A DNA stretch of 64,000 nt from positions 32,515 through 96,514 of the forward strand of contig JAIEQC010000014.1 of the NCBI GenBank assembly GCA_019748055.1, in the 5' to 3' direction. Under the pieces are notes generated by a model, which did no database searches, was not told the DNA's origin, and worked only from the letters and a program-made list of their open reading frames with translations. This DNA is from Caulobacteraceae bacterium. Its GTDB lineage: Bacteria > Pseudomonadota > Alphaproteobacteria > Caulobacterales > Caulobacteraceae. Made by a program: the position numbers and the translations under genes. Below, piece after piece: positions 60,867 through 64,000 of this stretch (position 1 is its first letter; each line of letters begins with the position of its first letter).

Positions 60867-61400
60867 TCAGCTCTGGGTCTTCAGATAGGCGATGACGTCG
60901 GCGCGGTCCTGCGGCTTCTTCAGGCCGACGAAGGCCATCCGCGTGCCGGGCATGAACTCGCGCGGGTTTTCCAGGTATTCGAACAGAACCTCTTCGGTCC
61001 ACGTCACGCCGCTGCCCTTGTTGGCGGCGGAGTAATTGAAGCCGGCAACGGTGCCGGCCTGACGACCGATGATGCCGTGCAGCGAGGGGCCGACGCGGTT
61101 CACGCCCGGCTCCACCACGTGGCAGGTGCGGCACTGTCCGAAGATGCGCTGACCGTTCGTCGCGTTGCCGGTCAGACCGGCCAGGGTGACGGTCGCGCCG
61201 CCGGCCGCGGCGGGCGCAGCGGCGGGGGTTTCGGTCGCGGCGGGCGCTTCGGCCGCCGGAGCCGGAGTCTCGACCGGGGTCGCGGCGGGGGCCGGCGCTT
61301 CGGCGGCGGGCGCCTCAGCCTTTTCGCCTTCGCCCGAAGAACACGCGGCGACGGCGAGCATCACGCCGACGGACGCCAGGGCATACTTGAATCCACGCAT
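60867..61400 (-). CDS. membrane-anchored c-type cytochrome (lipoprotein)
   Basis: 177 residues. Signal peptide with lipobox AVAAC (Cys20), then an about 50-residue flexible tether of Ala, Pro and Glu (21-70), then one class I haem c domain: CRTCH at 90-94 and axial Met155 in PGTRMAF. NRVGPSLHGIIGR and GVTWTEEVLFEYLENP match cytochrome c2/c550-type domains. Placed inside the PGC, it may carry electrons from the bc1 complex to the reaction centre or to an oxidase. Alternative: a respiratory CycM-like cytochrome. Confidence 0.9.
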   Translation of the reverse strand: MRGFKYALASVGVMLAVAACSSGEGEKAEAPAAEAPAPAATPVETPAPAAEAPAATETPAAAPAAAGGATVTLAGLTGNATNGQRIFGQCRTCHVVEPGVNRVGPSLHGIIGRQAGTVAGFNYSAANKGSGVTWTEEVLFEYLENPREFMPGTRMAFVGLKKPQDRADVIAYLKTQS

Positions 61401-61438
61401 TAACCAGCCTCGCCTGTTTGTAGTCTCCCTGCGCGGGA

Positions 61439-61465
61439 CACTATGCCTCGCCGGGCGCGTGTCAA
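61439..61465 (-). promoter_or_regulatory. promoter of the cytochrome c gene
   Basis: On the minus strand TTGACAC (61465-61459), 12 bp, GCATAGTG (61446-61439), the same -10 box as before bchG and the his operon. It leaves a leader of about 30 bases with GGAGA near its 5' end. Confidence 0.5.
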
Positions 61466-61479
61466 TCGCCGTTCGACGA

Positions 61480-62772
61480 TCAAACCTGCGACTCTCTGGT
61501 CAGTTTCAGTCGCATGGCCCGCAGCACCATCCAGGTTCCCACGACGACGACCGGCGCCAACACCGCGGCGGCCACGCCGGCGTCGAAGCCGGGCAGGGCG
61601 CGCTCCAGCCCCTTGAGCGGAAACCCCAGCAGCCCGACGGCGTAGTAGGCGATGGCGACCGTGGACAGGCCTTCCACCGTCTGCTGCAGACGCAGCTGAA
61701 CACCCGCGCGTCGATCCATGGACTGGAGCAGGGCCGCGCTGGTGGCCTCCGCGGCCACTTCGACGCGGGTGTTGAGCAACTGCGTCATGCGGCCCACGCG
61801 GTCGACTGCCGCCCGCTGGCGGGCGCCGACGGCCTGGCAGGTGCGCATGGCGGGCTCCAGCCGGCGCTGCATGAATTCGCCGAGCGTCAGCAGGCCCTCC
61901 AGCCGCTCTTCCCGCAGTCGCTCGATCCGCTCCTCGACAAGCCGATGATATGCTTGGGCCGCGCTGAAGCGGAAAGCCGTCTTGCCGATCAGGGCCTCGG
62001 TACGAGCCGCCAGCGCGGACAACTGGTCCAGCAGCACGCGATCCTGCTCCGTGTCCGACGGCTCCGCCAGTTGCGCCGCCAACCCATCGGCGTCCCCCTC
62101 GATGCGTGACAGCTCCGCCGCCGTGCGCCCGGCCAGCGGGAAGGCCAGCAGGGCCCAAAGGCGGTAGGTCTCGATCTCAAGGATGTTCTGGACAAGTCGC
62201 CCGGTCACGACCGGATCCTTGGCTCCGTCCAGAAGCAGGAAGCGCGTCATGCCCACGGCGTCGGGACGGAAGTCCGTCATTGCGCTGCACGCCCCGTCGG
62301 CCAGGCGGGCCCCGACGGCCTCGACGCCGAACAGGGTCTTGGGCGAGGCCTTCGTCGCGGCCGGCCGAACCTCCAGCCGCGCGGCCACCAGCACCTTGCC
62401 GGGCCAGGACGCCAGCCAGTCCTGCGGCGCCAGATCCATGGCCGTTTCGCCGAACAGACCTGTGCCCGTCGGCTCGCGGAAGAAAGTCCAGGTCGATCCC
62501 TCGGTGTGCCGCTCCCAGCGCAGCCGCCATGTGCCCGCGTCCAGCACCGACCAGCGCGATTCCGGCCCCGGTTGGGGCTGATGCAGGCGCTGGCACAAGG
62601 TCGCCATGTGCTCGCGATCCGCCGCCTCCCCGCTCAGCCCCGACAGGTTGGCGACGCGCGTCACCAGCATGGGGCCGGTCAGGGGGGTGGATGGCCGGGC
62701 GTGCGCCTCGGCCAGCAGGGCGTCCCGGTCGGGGTGCCAGGTCCAGTTGGGATTCAGGCTCGACGAGGCCAT
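61480..62772 (-). CDS. DUF3422 family membrane protein
   Basis: 430 residues from ATG 62772 (MASSSLNPNWTWHPDRDALL); a start at 62817 would add a basic stretch. Domain features: LLAEAHARPSTPLTGPMLVT at the start, a central helical region with TEALIGKTAFRFSAAQAYH, and two C-terminal membrane helices (VAIAYYAVGLLGFPLKGLE, AAAVLAPVVVVGTWMVLRA). DUF3422 proteins are widespread in Alphaproteobacteria without known function. Not known as a PGC component, so its place between the cytochrome and bchI is notable. Confidence 0.85.
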   Translation of the reverse strand: MASSSLNPNWTWHPDRDALLAEAHARPSTPLTGPMLVTRVANLSGLSGEAADREHMATLCQRLHQPQPGPESRWSVLDAGTWRLRWERHTEGSTWTFFREPTGTGLFGETAMDLAPQDWLASWPGKVLVAARLEVRPAATKASPKTLFGVEAVGARLADGACSAMTDFRPDAVGMTRFLLLDGAKDPVVTGRLVQNILEIETYRLWALLAFPLAGRTAAELSRIEGDADGLAAQLAEPSDTEQDRVLLDQLSALAARTEALIGKTAFRFSAAQAYHRLVEERIERLREERLEGLLTLGEFMQRRLEPAMRTCQAVGARQRAAVDRVGRMTQLLNTRVEVAAEATSAALLQSMDRRAGVQLRLQQTVEGLSTVAIAYYAVGLLGFPLKGLERALPGFDAGVAAAVLAPVVVVGTWMVLRAMRLKLTRESQV

Positions 62773-62853
62773 GGCGACCCCTCCCGCGCGTCTGCGGCGC
62801 CGGCTGAGGCGCGACAACGACGTTATGCGGTAAGGCAGAGATTACAAGCCGAG

Positions 62854-62871
62854 TGTCAAATAGATTTGACG
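62854..62871. promoter_or_regulatory. PpsR-type operator upstream of bchI-bchD
   Basis: TGTCAAATAGATTTGACG: TGT-N12-ACG with perfect inner arms GTCAAAT/ATTTGAC. It lies 48 bp before the bchI ATG, and its right end is a TTGACG -35-like box; no good -10 is evident. A GTG at 62853 in frame with bchI would start translation inside this site and is rejected as a start. Confidence 0.75.
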
Positions 62872-62918
62872 CACCTGCCTCGACGTGGGACCGTCCGGGT
62901 GAACCTAGGAGCGCCGTC

Positions 62919-63944
62919 ATGCGCGTGGTCTTTCCCTTCTCGGCCCTTGTGGGTCAGGAGGAGATGAAGCTGGCGCTGCTGCTGGCGGCGGTGGACCGCA
63001 CGCTGGGCGGTGTCATGGCCTTCGGCGATCGCGGGGCCGGCAAGACGACCGCCGTGCGCGGTCTGGCCGCCCTGCTGCCGCCGCTGAGCGTGGTCGAGGG
63101 CTGCCGCTTCAACTGCGATCCGAAGGCGAGCGGCGGCATCTGCGACGCCTGCCTGGATCGGCGAGTGGCCGGCGAGGTGCGGATCACGACCGTGCCGGCG
63201 CCCGTCGTCGACCTGCCGCTGGGCGCCACGGAAGACCGCGTCGTCGGCGCGCTCGACCTCGAGCGCGCCCTGACGGTGGGCGAGAAGGCGTTCGATCCGG
63301 GCCTGCTGGCGCGGGCGCACCGGGGCTTCCTCTACGTCGATGAAATCAACCTGCTGGAAGACCACATCGTCGATCTGCTGCTTGACGTCGCGGCTTCGGG
63401 CGAGAACCTGGTCGAGCGCGAAGGGCTGTCTATCCGGCACCCGGCGCGGTTCGTGCTGGTGGGATCCGGCAATCCCGAGGAGGGCGAGCTGCGGCCGCAG
63501 CTGCTGGACCGGTTCGGCCTTTCGGTCGAGGTGTCGACGCCGACGGACCTTGCCGAGCGGGTCGAGGTGGTGCGCCGCCGCGACGCCTTCGACCGCGACC
63601 CTTCGGCCTTCGCCGCCGCCTGGGCCGACCGTGACGCCGAGGTGCGCGATCAGGTCGAGGCCGCGCAAGAGGCCTTGAACGACGTGTCGACGCCTGACGC
63701 CCTGCTGGAACACGGCTCGCGCCTGTGTCTGGCCATCGGAGCGGACGGGCTGAGGGGCGAACTGACGCTGCTGCGGGCCTCGCGCGCGCTGGCGGCGCTG
63801 GAACGCCGAACCGAAGTCACGATCCGCGATCTGCGTCGTGTGGCCCCCATGGCGCTGCGTCACCGACTGCGGCGCGGACCGCTGGAGGAACAGGCGTCCA
63901 CCCTGCGGATCGAGCGGGCGCTGGACGACCTGCTGGCGGCATGA
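62919..63944 (+). CDS. bchI: magnesium chelatase ATPase subunit BchI
   Basis: 341 residues from ATG 62919. AAA+ ring partner of BchD that drives Mg insertion by BchH. FPFSALVGQEEMKLALLLA is the family start; Walker A GDRGAGKTT (36-44), the ChlI-type cysteines in NCDPKASGGICDACL, Walker B GFLYVDEINLL (136-146), the sensor GSGNPEEGELRPQLLDRFGL. The stop overlaps the bchD ATG (ATGA). Confidence 0.96.
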   Translation: MRVVFPFSALVGQEEMKLALLLAAVDRTLGGVMAFGDRGAGKTTAVRGLAALLPPLSVVEGCRFNCDPKASGGICDACLDRRVAGEVRITTVPAPVVDLPLGATEDRVVGALDLERALTVGEKAFDPGLLARAHRGFLYVDEINLLEDHIVDLLLDVAASGENLVEREGLSIRHPARFVLVGSGNPEEGELRPQLLDRFGLSVEVSTPTDLAERVEVVRRRDAFDRDPSAFAAAWADRDAEVRDQVEAAQEALNDVSTPDALLEHGSRLCLAIGADGLRGELTLLRASRALAALERRTEVTIRDLRRVAPMALRHRLRRGPLEEQASTLRIERALDDLLAA

Positions 63945-64000
63945 GCCGCGCCCCCGCCACGCCCGGCGCGCGCGCCTGGGCCGAGGCGGCGCGCGCCTGC
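63941..64000 (+). CDS. bchD: magnesium chelatase subunit BchD, 5' end only
   Basis: Only 20 codons (MSRAPATPGARAWAEAARAC) before the window ends. The identity is taken from the ATGA overlap with bchI and the usual bchI-bchD order; the sequence alone is too short to prove it. Confidence 0.65.
   Translation, partial: MSRAPATPGARAWAEAARAC

Noticed and set aside
62853..62918. N-terminal extension of BchI by 22 residues from GTG 62853
   Set aside because: It would begin inside the PpsR operator and adds sequence not found in BchI; ATG 62919 starts the family consensus.

Overview
This GC-rich window reads as an alphaproteobacterial chromosome, most likely Caulobacteraceae and plausibly a phototrophic Brevundimonas-type organism. 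The taxon is inferred from gene content, not from a marker gene. The clues are a bacteriochlorophyll photosynthesis gene cluster (PGC), an imuA-imuB-dnaE2 mutasome preceded by the alphaproteobacterial direct-repeat LexA box (GAAC-N7-GAAC), promoters resembling the Caulobacter sigma73 pattern, and many overlapping or apparently leaderless starts.

Layout. 1-1.3 kb: the 3' end of queD, a small lipoprotein and a pirin. 1.6-13.05 kb: a type II secretion system in two divergent blocks (gspG-H-I-C-D on minus; gspL-M-E-F and J-K on plus) with gspN inverted between F and J and an extra secretin-N0-like membrane protein facing gspD. No prepilin peptidase gene is present. 13.1 kb: tRNA-Lys(TTT). 13.25-16.5 kb: an exported DUF1501/DUF1800 pair behind a strong palindrome. 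16.7-19.0 kb: an exported M1-type metallopeptidase. 19.18-25.83 kb: a compact histidine operon (TrpR-like regulator, hisG, hisD, a fusion of a degenerate HisC-like domain to HisB, hisH, hisA, hisF, hisIE). 26.07-28.28 kb: a TonB-dependent receptor. 28.29-33.2 kb: a tripartite ABC exporter with a divergent TetR regulator. 33.29-38.87 kb: the SOS mutasome imuA-imuB-dnaE2.

38.9-64 kb: part of the PGC. A 14-gene minus-strand operon, bchF-N-B-H-L-M-lhaA-puhA-B-C-orf-acsF-puhE-hemA, makes 5-aminolevulinate, inserts Mg2+, methylates, closes ring E, reduces protochlorophyllide in the dark, hydrates the 3-vinyl group and supplies the reaction-centre H subunit with its assembly factors. Divergent from it are aerR (frameshifted as read), ppsR, then bchG, a PucC-family gene, bchP and a 76-codon membrane protein. 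A lipoprotein cytochrome c and a DUF3422 membrane protein sit between bchP and bchI-bchD; bchD runs off the end. The puf, crt and bchXYZ genes are not in the window.

The main observations for follow-up are: a HisC-like domain that has lost its PLP lysine, fused to HisB; a one-base frameshift in the cobalamin domain of AerR; three variant PpsR-type operators whose right arm forms the -35 box; an N0-like protein beside the secretin; a 9-bp-period GTGCAC array; and a near-perfect palindrome controlling the DUF1800/DUF1501 pair.
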